DNA of 64,000 nt, taken from assembly GCF_020283565.1 (NCBI RefSeq), contig NC_060060.1:22320001-22384000 (forward strand). The letters are read 5' to 3'. Made by a program: the position numbers and the translations under genes. Position 1 is the first letter of the stretch. Every line of letters starts with the position of its first letter. Origin of the DNA: Trifolium pratense. Its lineage: Eukaryota; Streptophyta; Magnoliopsida; Fabales; Fabaceae. Positions 33,601-44,867 of this stretch are shown one piece after another. The notes below the pieces were generated by a model. It was given only the letters and a program-made list of their open reading frames with translations. It did not search any database and had not been told where the DNA came from.

Positions 33601-34588
33601 AATTACCACCACAAGCCTCTTCGCAACGGAAAATGGGCTGTAACTTACGAGGTATAACTTTTCTTTTGGTTTTTCTGCGCCGCATAGTGGTTATTCTATC
33701 TTTTGTTAGATAAATAACATATACATAAACACTTGATGATTATCACTTATGTTATAAGCCTATTTGTAGTTGGCTTTTGGTACACATTGTGCGGAACCTG
33801 AGTTTGAAATAGGAGTCAGGATCCATTGACACCAGGTGTCAATCTAAATTTTAACACCAAATATCAACCGCTGATTTTATTTAATCTAATGGTGTATCAT
33901 AAAGTTTGATATAAATATGCCGTTAGATCCTAACTCTTGAAATAGTTGCTTTTATCAGTTCTTACATGGTGCATGTCTGGTTTTTCGGCCTCAATTGAAT
34001 AGGGCGAAGTTCCACCAGATTTTGGAAATTCTATGCAATGATATTTATGACATTTACCATGTGTAACTTTCAGGAATGGGTAGAGGATGAGTATCCTACC
34101 TACGCTAATGGTCCGGGTTACATCGTCTCATCTGACATTGCTCGGTTCATTGTATCTGAATTTGAACGGCAAAAATTAAAAGTACGTATGCAAATTATTT
34201 TTTTTTTCCAGTCTCTCATTTGGATTCTGTTACAGTTTTTTTGTTTTAAAAAAAAATCACTTTTCGAGTTTTTTATTGGCCAAATGCATTCAAGGGCCCT
34301 TTAAGTTTAACGTTTGTAACTGATTGTCCTTTAAATTTGTAACAAATTACATTGTTAACCGACTTTGATTTGATGCAGTTATTTAAAATGGAAGATGTGA
34401 GCATGGGAATGTGGGTAGAGCAATTCAACAGCTCAAGAGAAGTGGAGTATGTACACAGCTTTAAGTTCTGCCAATTCGGATGCATTGAAGATTACTACAC
34501 TGCGCATTACCAATCTCCGAGACAAATGACATGCATGTGGGATAAATTGCAACATCAAGGTAAACCACTTTGTTGCAACATGAGATGA
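30662..34588 (+). CDS. beta-1,3-galactosyltransferase with galectin domain (GALT2-6 type), 638 aa
   Basis: Exons: 30662-31433, 32446-32678, 32877-33167, 33250-33378, 33478-33651, 34074-34181, 34379-34588; the joined frame is 1917 nt. It is a type II Golgi membrane protein with a short basic N terminus, one signal-anchor helix (about 13-38, [17 protein letters not shown]), and a stem. A galactoside-binding-lectin domain follows at about 170-375 ([30 protein letters not shown]), then a GT31 galactosyltransferase domain from about 395 ([21 protein letters not shown], the metal-binding CDDDT at 487-491, [16 protein letters not shown]). It closely follows the Arabidopsis hydroxyproline O-galactosyltransferases that add the first Gal to arabinogalactan proteins; that function is inferred from family. 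The first ATG in this frame is 30509, but 30662 gives the family's usual MKK..-anchor start, so it is preferred. Confidence 0.93.
31605..31760. repeat. dispersed repeat in intron 1 of the galactosyltransferase gene
   Basis: It contains ACACGACATTGACACCGATA, GTGTCGGACATCAGACACG and TTTAATATGAAGTAT. A similar succession (GTCAGACATCGGACAC, TTTTTAATATGAAGTAT) lies at about 38960-39115 inside the intron of the galacturonan-binding gene. Confidence 0.5.
32071..32104 (+). repeat. GACATT hexanucleotide microsatellite
   Basis: Five to six units of GACATT with edge variation, in intron 1 of the galactosyltransferase gene. Confidence 0.85.
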
Positions 34589-35889
34589 CAAATATAGAAG
34601 AACCACAGCTAGGAAAAGTTAAACTGTCCCAATAATGTTTATTTATGTAAATACGCCTTCTTCGGAAGGGGTTTTGGCTCAACATATCGGTTCGTTGTTT
34701 TCGCCCTTATTTGAACCATACTCTCACCTAAAAGAATAGAATAGATAGCATAGGCATGTTATATATATTGAGGAAGGGAGAGGGGGAGAGTGAAAGTTGG
34801 CTACTACAGCGGTCGTTGAAGGAACAAACCGATGGTTTGTAAATTTGTAGTGTAGACTGTAGAGTAAACCGGGGTAAAAGTGGAATAAAATTAATTTTCT
34901 TTTTCGACTTCATTTTTATATGATCTTTGATATATTTTAAGTTGCTTTTGAATGAAGAGTCAAGTCTTGTTATACCAAAATTTTTGAACCTAGAAGTTCA
35001 TGATATTGGTACATGATAAAGTTAAGTTACAAATTGCAAAGTTCATATGAATGTATTCATTGTGAGACAGAATCATCTCCCGTCGAAATTGCCTCCACTT
35101 AGATCTCAGCCGTCCATTTGTTTTTGTTGCAATTGGTTATGTAATAAAAAGAAACACCGAATGATCAGGATCTCAACTAGACTCCCTCCGGTGAAAACCA
35201 CAATGGAGAGTATCCTCATCCTATCGGTTGTATAAGTTACAACTTACGTTCTATGTCACAATCGCTAAAATTACTATCAATTTATCGGTTGTAGATTTAA
35301 AATAAAAATGTCTCAACCAAGAATAATTTGGTCCAAATGGTTCGAGGTTTTGAACCCATAGACAGGTGGTCAGGAGTTTTTACTATTTAGATATCTAAAT
35401 AGTAAAAAACAAACTATCAGTTGTTTTTTACTATTTAGATATATATTTCTTGGTATTATAAAAAAATTTTACCGTAAAAAAAATTAGGATATATTATATT
35501 TAAATAATAGATCTAATTCCTACCAAAAAAATAAAATGAATAATAGATCTAATTGGACATATATAAGAAATAAATTCTTCTTGAAAAGTTCAAAACGAGG
35601 GAAAAGGAAAGGTGCGAAAAAAGAAAGTCATACTCGGTGGAAGTCTTGGAATAAAAAATTCCAAAATTTTTTATTTTATTTTTAGAGAAAATTGATGTTG
35701 ACTATATTGTTTTTATTTGAAAATAAATACTCGTAGCACTCACGCATTGTATGTTATAAACAAAAGTTAGGTTTGAAGAAAGTTGACTAACCAATCTTTG
35801 ATTCCCTTTTACTTGTAATTTACGTAAGTTAGAGGAGTTATTTTTTGGACTTTTGGTATTAACTCTCGGAATTAGATAAATAGAATTCT
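34589..35889. other. 3' flank and intergenic DNA, nothing recognised
   Basis: 3' UTR of the galactosyltransferase gene followed by AT-rich DNA. 35380-35450 holds an inverted TACTATTTAGATAT repeat. No exon is visible. Confidence 0.4.
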
Positions 35890-35985
35890 AGTAATTTAGA
35901 GTTCGACAGTGAGGTAAATAAAGTTTAGTAAACAATTGTTTCCACTAGAAATTGAACTCGGATTCTTCCGAACGATAAACTATAT
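35890..35985 (-). repeat. SINE-like repeat, minus orientation
   Basis: The reverse complement reads CGTTCGGAAGAATCCGAG, TCTAGTGGAAAC and CTTTATTTACCTC in order, matching the copy at 5875-5970. Confidence 0.5.
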
Positions 35986-36393
35986 GGGATATACTTTGTT
36001 GGCGTAAAAAACTATTTTATTCTTTTTATTTATTTTCTTTCAAATTAAATAAAAAAAAAGACCATTTATTTTAAAGAATCTCGCGTTTATTATGTGTTGA
36101 ATTAAGTTTTTGGATTTTGTTCGCAAAATGTTTTGGTGCATGCATAATTTTATATTGAGAATTTTTTTGCCACCTTACACATTTTTTCGCACGTCTTACG
36201 AATTTACAAAAATATCCTTGTCCACTAATTAGGTAGCTGATATACCCCAAAACACCCTATCAAATTTTTTTATTTATTTAAGCAGCAGATGATATTTTTT
36301 AAAAATTTCTCATTTTTATAAGCGGAAGGATAAAAACGAAAATGTGTAGGGCACGCAAGAAATAGATAGAAGACAAAAGGTTTTTATGTCCAT

Positions 36394-36532
36394 AAATCCT
36401 AGCTCAATTGGTAGAAATGTCGAAATTGCTAGCGTTGGACGTCAGAACCGGGGTTCGAACCCCTGTCACTCCACTTTATGTGTGTGAGATTTTAATGACT
36501 TTGTCATTTCGTCTATAAAAAAAAAAAAAAAA
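36394..36532 (+). mobile_element. tRNA-derived SINE with poly-A tail
   Basis: It starts TCCTAGCTCAATTGGTAG (box A) with GGGGTTCGAACCCC (box B) about 50 bases later, followed by a short unrelated body and 16 A's at 36517-36532. The tRNA-like part cannot form a proper anticodon arm, so it is not a tRNA gene. No convincing target duplication was identified. Confidence 0.75.
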
Positions 36533-38833
36533 CCTTTATAAGTTTGTATAATGCTTGGTTGTTTTGTTCATTGGATAGACACCGGACTAATTGTATCTTC
36601 CTATGTTTCTACTTTGCACAACTTGTGCTTTGGGTTTGCTTTGTTTTATTGAATGAAATGTTCTATCTGTTTTTGAAAGGAAAAGGAAAAAAAAATTGTT
36701 AGAGATAATTATTCATTTTAAGGGATACATTTTTATCCATAATTTTTTTTATAATAAATTTTTATCCATAAAATTATTTGACAACTTATTTTAAATAATA
36801 ATTTTAAAAAATAAATTTATGTGACTTTATAAATATCAAATGATAAAAAAAAATTCCGAAGAAAACTAGTTGATAAATATAAAGTCACATAAATATAGGG
36901 AAAAAAATACCGTTTTGCATTTTTGATGTATTGAATTAAAGATACATGAATTTTTGATGCATTGAAAGATGCATGAAGTTTGACAACATGCAAGCATGTA
37001 ACAAAACTTTATATATCATGCCGTGCTTAATGCTTATTATTTTCCAATTGAATTTGTATTTCGTTCCTTAATACTAATACGAATAGTACTATCCACCTTT
37101 AATAGTTTTAATTGGAGTTGAGTTTCATTTTGACCTTCAAAATTGTCTTTAATGAAGTCATATATTCTCCTAAAGAAGAGTGTTATGAACACTCTTTTTT
37201 TAATTGGTTTGATTCGTTGCATAGAATAGGTTTGTAGAAAAAATTTAAAGTGGACTATTATTTTGGGTTTTAAATTCGTTAAAATATTATTGAACGATAT
37301 AATATTATTCAAATATTACATCAGTGTAATTTGATGTCTCTCCATATTAAATTGTTTATAACCGTATCATTCTCCAAATCATTTAATGTTAGTTAAAATG
37401 CATAAGTAACTATGTTAGAGGTGTTAATGTGTTAAGTGACATCGTCATTTGTTAATGTTGTCACATTAACACAAGTTTTATACTAGTTAGTTAAAAACTA
37501 AATTTTTATGCATATTGGATTTCCTTCATCATAATCTTAGAATTGATTATCTTTCTCGCATGATAAATTGCTTCGACCAAATTAACATTCTCTCGAATTA
37601 TGATTCCAAGACCAAATATCTTTCATATTTTCTCGCAAAAAACGTTAGACAACAACTCCATAGTTACATGCATAATGCATTCTCCTGATAATTTCTCTTT
37701 TCATTGAAACAAGTTTCTTCTCCACGTTTATAAAAAAAAAAAGAAGTTTCTTCTCCACATTCTTCCCTCTCCATCTTCCCCACATCCGAATTCAACATTC
37801 ATTCCACTAATTCATGTTAATTTGTTGCCAAATTAAAAATATTTTTTTTATCAATAATATCAATTTTTCCTTCTTTTGGGAAAAGCATTATATCATTCAG
37901 AATAGTTGCTAGCCAGTGTGAGATAAGCAAATGGTGCTTTCCAGATGAAACTTCAAGCCATTGTGAGAATAAATTTGTAGGCTTAGGTATAAAGTAGAAA
38001 GAAAAAAGGTGATAGACAAAGGTAGAGATGCTTCTTAGTGGATATGAAAAGAGTTAAAGACCATAGACTTGGAACCTAATTCTGCATCCCTTACTATTTT
38101 ATGGATGCTTCTAGCTGAACTTTGCTAAATTTTCATTTAAGATTAGATAGAGATAAAGTTATCACAATTTTTTTTAATGGTAAATTTTTTTTTCCTTAAA
38201 AATTATAAATATGTTTGGTTTTGCGTTTAATAACTATTTCGCATAATTCAAAGCACTTCCACCATAAAAATATACTAGTACTTTAGAAGTTATAAAATGT
38301 CACTTTAAAAATAAATGTGCGTTTAATGTCATTCCATCTCATTTCGTCGAAAGAACGAACATAGGTTATGTGTCTATTTATGCTAGTGGTGGATGGACAA
38401 AAAATGCATGTTTGGAATGAAGGTCCAAATATTAGCTTCGTAATATTACGGCAGAATATACACATTGAAATGCGAGAAAGATCCATTCAACGCCAATCCA
38501 AATATAACATAAATTTTGAAGGAAAATTTTGTCATTTATGTAGTAATATATGATTTGAGAGAATAGTCTCTATAATTATAAGTAAAATAAATCAGAAGTA
38601 CACGACTCAAAATAAAAAACGTAGGAGATTCAAATATGTCAATAATAACAAATTGCATGTGCACACATTTTCCACCATAGGACACAAGAAATGAATGGCC
38701 TAATTTTCTTAATCTATAAGTCATACATAATCTCCCCCTTCCAATCCATGAAAATTCCATATACTCAAAACTATGAAACCCTTCACATTCTTGGTTCATG
38801 ATCCTGGTTGATGAAGTAATTACCATCCAAACC
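36533..38833. other. non-coding stretch, nothing recognised
   Basis: 2.3 kb of AT-rich DNA. A 91-codon frame at 37037-37312 (-) and others are low complexity. 37680-37770 carries a short tandem duplication of AAGTTTCTTCTCCAC. Confidence 0.4.
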
Positions 38834-40003
38834 TTACAAGATAAGCCTAACCAAAGACCATGCCACAACATTAATCAACCATGCAACCCCTGAAAATAGA
38901 GATTAAAAAAGTCATTAAATATGAATGAAAAGATGGATTGCAATTTATACACAAATAATTAGATATGACACTAATACTGACACATAGACATCCATAATAA
39001 TTTAAGAGGAAAAAAAAAAAGAAATTAATTAGATATGACGAGATATACTGGTGTTATATTAATGTTTGATACCAATACTTGTCAGACATCGGACACATTT
39101 TTAATATGAAGTATATGTGTTAAAATATGTTCCAATTGACAACTAAAAAAGGGGATAATTTTGCTTACCATTTCTAAAACCATGATTATAAGATGATGTG
39201 AAGAAACAATCCGTTGTGGTGTTAATTCCATTAGGACAATTGCATAGAAATGAATTATAAACTTCACTATAACCACAAAATCCATAACTCTTTTCACATG
39301 CGTCACATGAGCTAGGATAATCATTTGTGACACTAAACTTATACTTAAGAGCTATTCCATAGTTCCACTTTTGAGGATCAACTTGTTGATCATTGTAATT
39401 GTAAAAACCTGTATAAGAACTGCATTGAAGCTTATCAAGATCCATATCAAATGATGGACCAAGATTAACCGGTGTATAAACACAACATGTCGAAATCGGA
39501 AGATTAATGTTAATACTACTTGGCCTACAAGAATGCATAACATCACAAATTTGGGTATTTTGATCACATTGAAGCTTAGAATTACTTCCATCATCATAAC
39601 TTCTTGTTTTGCATATCGATGATGAGTTCATCGAACAATCTACTAAAGCGAATATGGTGCTATCGTCGAAAGTAAAAGGCGCGTTCCAATCTAAGCCGAA
39701 ACCTTTGCTAGGCAAAGTACAAGAACATGTTGACATGGTAGGATCTGAAATGTACATGACTTGATTGGAATAGTCAATTGAGGTTATAGGGTAGGAACCT
39801 GTGTGTGTTGTGAATGTGAGTTTTTGTTGATTACAAGTTATATGTGGCAGGAAGCGAGGGTCGCCGCAACCGGGGCCGCTACCGAAAGGGTACTTGAGAG
39901 TTTCTTTGCCACAGTTTCTTAGGCACATTTGAGATTGTATTGAAGAAGGAAGTAGGAAAAGGAAAATGGTTAGAAGAGGAAGTGAAGGGAAGCTAAACTT
40001 CAT
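38834..40003 (-). CDS. secreted galacturonan-binding-type (GUB_WAK) Cys-rich protein, 296 aa
   Basis: Exon 1 is 40003-39169 and exon 2 is 38889-38834. The donor GTAAGC and acceptor TTTTCAG join in frame (891 nt). A signal peptide occupies residues 1-24 (MKFSFPSLPLLTIFLFLLPS), followed by the wall-associated-kinase galacturonan-binding motif CLRNCGKETLKYPFG..GCGDPRF. More than a dozen spaced Cys and an EGF-like CDACEKSYGFCGY segment follow. There is no kinase domain. The tiny second exon encodes a hydrophobic tail (VAWLINVVAWSLVRLIL), so the protein may be wall-secreted, membrane-tethered or lipid-anchored; the tail contains an Arg, which argues against a classic GPI signal. The likely role is pectin contact or wall sensing, by family only. 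The intron contains the dispersed repeat also seen at 31605-31760. Confidence 0.9.
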
Positions 40004-40071
40004 TTTGTGACTTAGAATGAGGGCAAGATGTTGTATGTGGAAAAGGTAACAAGTTTTGGTGTTGGTGTTAA

Positions 40072-40079
40072 CTTATATA
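40072..40079 (-). promoter_or_regulatory. TATA box for the galacturonan-binding gene
   Basis: TATATAAG on the minus strand, about 70 bases upstream of the ATG at 40003, a normal plant spacing that implies a short leader. Confidence 0.6.
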
Positions 40080-41085
40080 TTGAAATGTTAGAATAAAATG
40101 GAAACAATAAGGAACTTTCATTTTTTTAAATGTTGGGATTTGTTTAATGCTTTTGATTATATGCTTTAGGCTTTTTGATTTACTTTTTATTTTTGATGTA
40201 ATGTTAGGCTTTTTCATTTATGCTTTCTATCATTGGTGTTAAATTGCTTAGATGGTTAGATTCCATAAGGCCTCATCTTTGCTCTTTTATAAGTTCCATA
40301 GTAGAATTCTAATTTGACATGTGTTCTTGTTTGAAAACATAAATCAATCTCGGAGGAGGTAGATGATACTTAGAATTTTCGGTGATAGTATGGATGCCCT
40401 CACGGTGGGCGTCAATGTTCACGTATGTAAACACAAGATTCATTCAAGGTCAAAAACAGTATAGTGTAATGATCATTCTTTTGAGTGCTCTAGAACTCTC
40501 TAGGGCAGCTCACCCTTTGTATTAACCGCGTGTTTACATACGTGAATATTATCAAAATTGTTAGAACAATATAGTCCTTCTAATATTCTTTATTCTTACA
40601 ATGCAATATTTTAGGAATTGAAATTAATAATTGTTAAATGTTAATATAGTTAATATTTTCTTGAGTCCCCAAAACAAGGGTTGCCATTCGTTTGTGCTTT
40701 TTGAAGGCTAATAGTGAGTCCAGTCCAGGCACACTAGCTGCATATAACAAGTAAAAGGGAATAATTAAAACTTAAAGATCATATCATATGAGTAGAATAA
40801 TATTGTAATGATTATATTTCTACTTTTTCTCCAATCCCTATAATTTTCTTTGTTATTATTATCTCATTATCATCCACTTCAGCCATTTGGACAAAAGTTG
40901 GTGGAAGGAAGAATATTTAAAACGCAAATAACTTTAAAAAGAGAATATATTCATCTACATTTATAATTATACATTTTCACATTATTTACTACAATGTAAA
41001 AAATTTCATATTTGCTGTTTTCTACCAGAAACTGGTATAGTATCTGCAATATATATAACAAATGTTCTTACAACATTAACAGAAA
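40080..41085. other. intergenic DNA with a 17-bp inverted repeat
   Basis: Upstream DNA of the minus-strand gene. TTCACGTATGTAAACAC (40418-40434) is repeated in perfect inverted orientation at 40530-40546. No gene. Confidence 0.5.
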
Positions 41086-41156
41086 GCACCAGTGGTCTAG
41101 TGGTAGAATAGTACCCTGCCACGGTACAGACCCGGGTTCGATTCCCGGCTGGTGCA
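41086..41156 (+). tRNA. trnG-GCC: tRNA-Gly (anticodon GCC)
   Basis: 71 nt fold into a full cloverleaf. The acceptor pairs GCACCAG with CTGGTGC, the anticodon stem pairs GTACC with GGTAC around the loop CTGCCAC (anticodon GCC), and the T arm is CCGGGTTCGATTCCCGG with discriminator A. Box A (TGGTCTAGTGG) and box B (GGTTCGATTCC) are intact. A TTTTT terminator starts two bases after the gene (41158-41162), and CAA motifs lie just upstream as in plant tRNA genes. No intron. It appears functional. Confidence 0.97.
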
Positions 41157-41369
41157 ATTTTTGCAATTATTTTGTTCCATTTACGTTCTTATTGAAATCG
41201 ATGCAGGTGGGGGGGGGGGGGTACATTTAGCCAAATTCTATTGGGCTCATAAGTAGCTAAACTTACCAGAGTGTAGTCCCATTACTGTTGCTATTATTAG
41301 AAATAACATGAAAGTATTATTTAAACATGAAGATATTTAAGAAAAAACATTTTTTTTAAAGTAGCTTAT

Positions 41370-41500
41370 TGGCTAGGAAGTTTATTGGCACCACTTATCA
41401 ATAACCCTATAACGAATTTTACAAAATTCACCATCGGATAGAAAGTTTATATCATATAGATCATTCTTATAATATAAGCTACCAATAATATTCAAGAGTT
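41370..41500. repeat. half copy of a dispersed foldback family (family D)
   Basis: ACGAATTTTACAAAATTCACC and GAAAGTTTATATCATATAGATCAT (in pieces) match the arms of 41801-42140. Only one arm is present. Confidence 0.55.
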
Positions 41501-41800
41501 ATTATGTGTTTTTTTGTACGATGTGTCGGTCTTTTTTTGGCCTTTGTGTGGTCTTTTGTACTTGTGCATTTGCCACCACTTAATAAAATTTTGCTGATTT
41601 TTTTAAAAAAATAATACTATTTTTTTTTTGACATTTTGGCAAATTTTCAACTTAAAAAAAGTTGCTGCTTCAAAAAAAAAAAAAAAACTTAAAAAAAGTT
41701 GTAAAAGTCAAATGCAAACACTAAAAGGAGTAAAAATAATACTTCTTCCGTTCTCACATAAACAAAAGTTCTTGTTTCAAATTCGTTGAATATCTAGGCT

Positions 41801-42140
41801 AATGTTAAGTGGTCCATCGTGGACAAGTGATCTACCGAATATGAATTTTACGAAATTCACTGTTGGATTGAAAATTTATATCGTATAGATCATACATAAT
41901 TTTTTTAATTTTTTTTGAAAATCATTTGATATGTTATTGAGACCCATCAAGATTTACGTTATTTAATAAACTGTTAATCTTGATGTGTCTCAATAACATA
42001 TCTAATTATTTTCAATTTTTATAAATTTTTCTATGGATGATCTATATGATATAAACTTTCAATCCAACGGTGAATTTTGTAAAATTCGTATTCGTTATAA
42101 TGTTATTCATGACTGGTCCACCATAGAGATCAAGTGGTCC
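41801..42140. mobile_element. foldback MITE (family D) upstream of the first GSTU gene
   Basis: The two arms (about 41801-41960 and 41975-42140) are inverted copies, sharing AAGTGGTCCAT outermost, then AATTTTACRAAATTCAC, GTATAGATCAT/ATGATCTATA, and TTATTGAGAC near the centre. Half copies lie at 41370-41500 and 53755-53935. It ends about 190 bases before the GSTU start codon, so it is inside the likely promoter. Confidence 0.65.
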
Positions 42141-42271
42141 ATATTAGAATTTATCTGAATATCTAATGTATATACATTAATTATTCAATGTACTTAATAA
42201 AAATCTTTACTTAGATATAAGAATCATAGAGTAGTTAAGTTCATACCACAAATTTATTATCTCTCCGTGTA

Positions 42272-42279
42272 TATATAAG
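42272..42279 (+). promoter_or_regulatory. TATA box for the first GSTU gene
   Basis: TATATAAG lies 59 bases upstream of the ATG at 42331, giving a short leader as is common for tau GSTs. Confidence 0.6.
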
Positions 42280-42330
42280 GACATAATAGCCATCATAGAA
42301 CTGTACTATAGCATTCTCCTTTCTTTAGAG

Positions 42331-43429
42331 ATGGCTACAAATGACTTGAAGCTTTTGGGTGGTTGGTTCAGTCCATTTGCTTGTAGGGTACAAATTGCTC
42401 TTAGCATCAAAGGTTTGGATTATGAGAACATTGTAGAAAATTTGAACCCCAAAAGTGATTTGCTTCTTCAATCCAACCCCACATACAAAAAAATCCCAGT
42501 TCTCATTCATGGAGAAAAAACCATTTGTGAGTCTGCAATCATAGTTCAATATATTGATGAAGTTTGGAAAAATAATGGTACTTCTTCAATCCTTCCTTCA
42601 AATGCTTATGACAAAGCCATTGCTAGATTTTGGGTTTCTTACATTGATGACAAGGTATTAATTTTAGACTCCTATTTCTTCTATGAAATTTTTATATATT
42701 TTTTTATCTTTGGTCTTTAATATTTAGCGGAGCTCGAACCCATAACCAAACCTGTCTTTTTATCGCTAAACCAAACCCATTAGTTGAAAAATGTTCAATT
42801 TTAAGTCTACAAAATTGAATTATTTTTTAGTAAAAACAAAAGATTGAAAGGAAATAAAATGTTTATCAAAAAGTAATCTTTAGATTCATGATTCTATAAA
42901 GAAAAACAGCATAATTAATTAACTTTCATTTTATGAATAAATTTTGTATGAGGTGTGATGAAATTTTATCATAAGATATATATTCATTGTTTAATTGTCT
43001 ATGTTTTTGGTGTATTTTTTGCAATTGGGATTGTAGTTCTTTAATTCCTTGAGATTTGGCTTATTTGCTCAAGATGATGAGTCAAAGAAGAAATATTTTG
43101 AGGAACTAGAAGAAGTGCTTTTGAAGTTGGAAGAAGTGTTCAACGAGTTGAGTGAAGGAAAGGAGTTTTTTGGAGGAGAAAATATTGGATTTATTGATGT
43201 TGCTTTTGGATGCTATTTGAGTTGGTTAAGGGTCAAAGAGAAATTCACAGGAACTAAAAAGTTTGATGAAGCTAAGAATCCTGGTTTGGTGAAATGGGCT
43301 GAGGCTTTTTCAGCTCATCCAGCTGTGAAAGGAATTTTACCAGAAACTGATAAGCTTGTTGAGTATGCCATAGCTCTGGCACAAAGATTGGCTGCTGCTG
43401 CTGCTGCCGACGCCGCTCCTCCTAAGTAA
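42331..43429 (+). CDS. GSTU: tau-class glutathione S-transferase, 238 aa, 2 exons
   Basis: Exons 42331-42654 and 43037-43429 are joined after ..YIDDK at a phase-0 intron, the conserved tau-class position. The N-terminal thioredoxin-fold domain (1-80) has the catalytic Ser14 in the context WFSPFACR, the glutathione-contact motifs KKIPVLIH and ESAII, then the helical C-terminal domain with the hydrophobic-substrate site (about 90-225). It conjugates glutathione to xenobiotics and stress metabolites in the cytosol. The C terminus is extended by an Ala-rich, Pro-ended tail (AAAAAADAAPPK) absent from the neighbour. It is paralogous to the gene at 55025 (near-identical start MATNDLKLL and intron site), so they arose by duplication and were then separated by the transposon block. 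Confidence 0.95.
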
Positions 43430-43877
43430 ATGAATATGTGAGATTAGTACTTTTGTTTTGACATTGTTATGTTTAATTCCGTTGTCTTTCGTACCTTGTT
43501 CGTAAAACTTGTCCCTCAGCTTACCAATCGAGCTATTTACCGGAGACATTTGTGGCTTTGTGCATCGTGATGAACTTGTATTCTTATGAACTATGTCTTC
43601 ATAGTGATGCATTATAATACGCCTAGGTTGCGCTTGAATTGGTTTACGAACAATTTACTTAAACTTATCTATTAACATGACTATAAAATGTTACTATGCT
43701 AATTTAACTTTTTTTTAAAAAATAAATATTGGTGATTGTTTTTAAAATCATCTATCCAATGAATGTTATATACAACAGATTTTATCCTGATCTGAATAAA
43801 ATGTATTGACATTTGACAGCCGCTCATATCACCACACATTTGTATCCTCTACGTCTCTTTTCTCTACATCTCTCTCC
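43430..43877. other. 3' flank of the first GSTU gene and left half of a split foldback
   Basis: The last part (about 43838-43877; ATCCTCTACGTCTCTTTTC, CTACATCTCTCTCC) pairs as an inverted repeat with 52690-52740 beyond the retrotransposon, suggesting that the latter inserted into a foldback MITE. Confidence 0.5.
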
Positions 43878-44475
43878 ATTTAGAATATTTTATAATATTC
43901 TAATAATATTATGTGAGCAAATATCTTTATATAATTATATTAGCTATTTATCGATTATGAGCCTTAATTGATTAAGTGGTCAAACAAAGTTAAAAGACTA
44001 ATTAGATTTATATTTATAATTAATTAAGTAATTAATTAATAGGATATGGGCTCAATATGAGTGGATGTCAGGATGGCCCATTTCGGGATAATGGGAACCC
44101 TAATGGGTCATCACACTATATATAGGCTATGGTCCCCAATATACCATACATAAGCAAATAACCTCTTCTCCCCATCTGAAGAGAATTCAAGGCATAAGGA
44201 GTACCGGTTGAGGAAGAACCACACTAGCCAACGGATACTTGTCGTCTGTCTCTCTCTTTACGTTTCAGGATCGGTTTGTTCTACTTCCATCTGACGGTTA
44301 GTATCTAATGGATTCTTCTATCCAGGTATTCCTAATACTAATTCTTCATAAATCAACATGTCGTAGATCCTGTTTTATATGCATGCTCCTTCTGTTCTTT
44401 CTAGCTTCCGCACTATTTGTATAAGAGCATGACTTGTATGTAATTAATTGGTAAATTAATTATTAAAACCTTTCA
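43878..44475 (+). repeat. 5' LTR of the copia-type element
   Basis: Direct repeat of 52001-52600. It ends AAACCTTTCA just before the primer-binding site and contains CTATATATAGG as the likely TATA region at about 44116. Confidence 0.92.
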
Positions 44476-44477
44476 AT

Positions 44478-44489
44478 TGGTATCAGAGC
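44478..44489 (+). promoter_or_regulatory. primer-binding site (initiator Met-tRNA)
   Basis: TGGTATCAGAGC lies two bases after the 5' LTR. The same site is used by the TRIM at 27753. Confidence 0.9.
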
Positions 44490-44867
44490 GGGTCTTCATA
44501 GTTGATTTATCGGGAATGGTCAAAATAAAGATTTAAGTTTTTGGTTCTGTAAATTATGCGTGAACCGTTTGAAATTTGGGGAATTTTTTTGTTTATCGAC
44601 AATTCCTTATTTTTGTTGTGTCTTGTTATAAAACTGGAAATTGGTTTGGATAACAGGGAATTAAACATCTTTTGATTAAGTGTAGTGTTTTATTTTACAC
44701 TACTTTTATGAGTAGTCTGTTTTCGGTTTCCATACTGTTGTTTTTTTTTTTTTGGTTTGGAAATAAAGCCCTAATCTTTTGGATTAATTAATTCAAATTA
44801 TCATTCTCATATAACAAAAGAATTTGGTTCAATATAAAGATTTAAGAATTTGGTTCAGTATAAAGAA

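Noticed and set aside
36394..36480. Additional tRNA gene
   Set aside because: Boxes A and B are present but no anticodon arm forms and a poly-A tail follows, so it is a SINE. The same applies to 7650-7716 and 46995-47075.
38536..38871. 111-codon minus-strand frame as a separate gene
   Set aside because: It overlaps the true second exon of the galacturonan-binding gene in another frame.
41012..41230. 72-codon open frame
   Set aside because: It runs straight through the tRNA-Gly gene and a poly-G tract.
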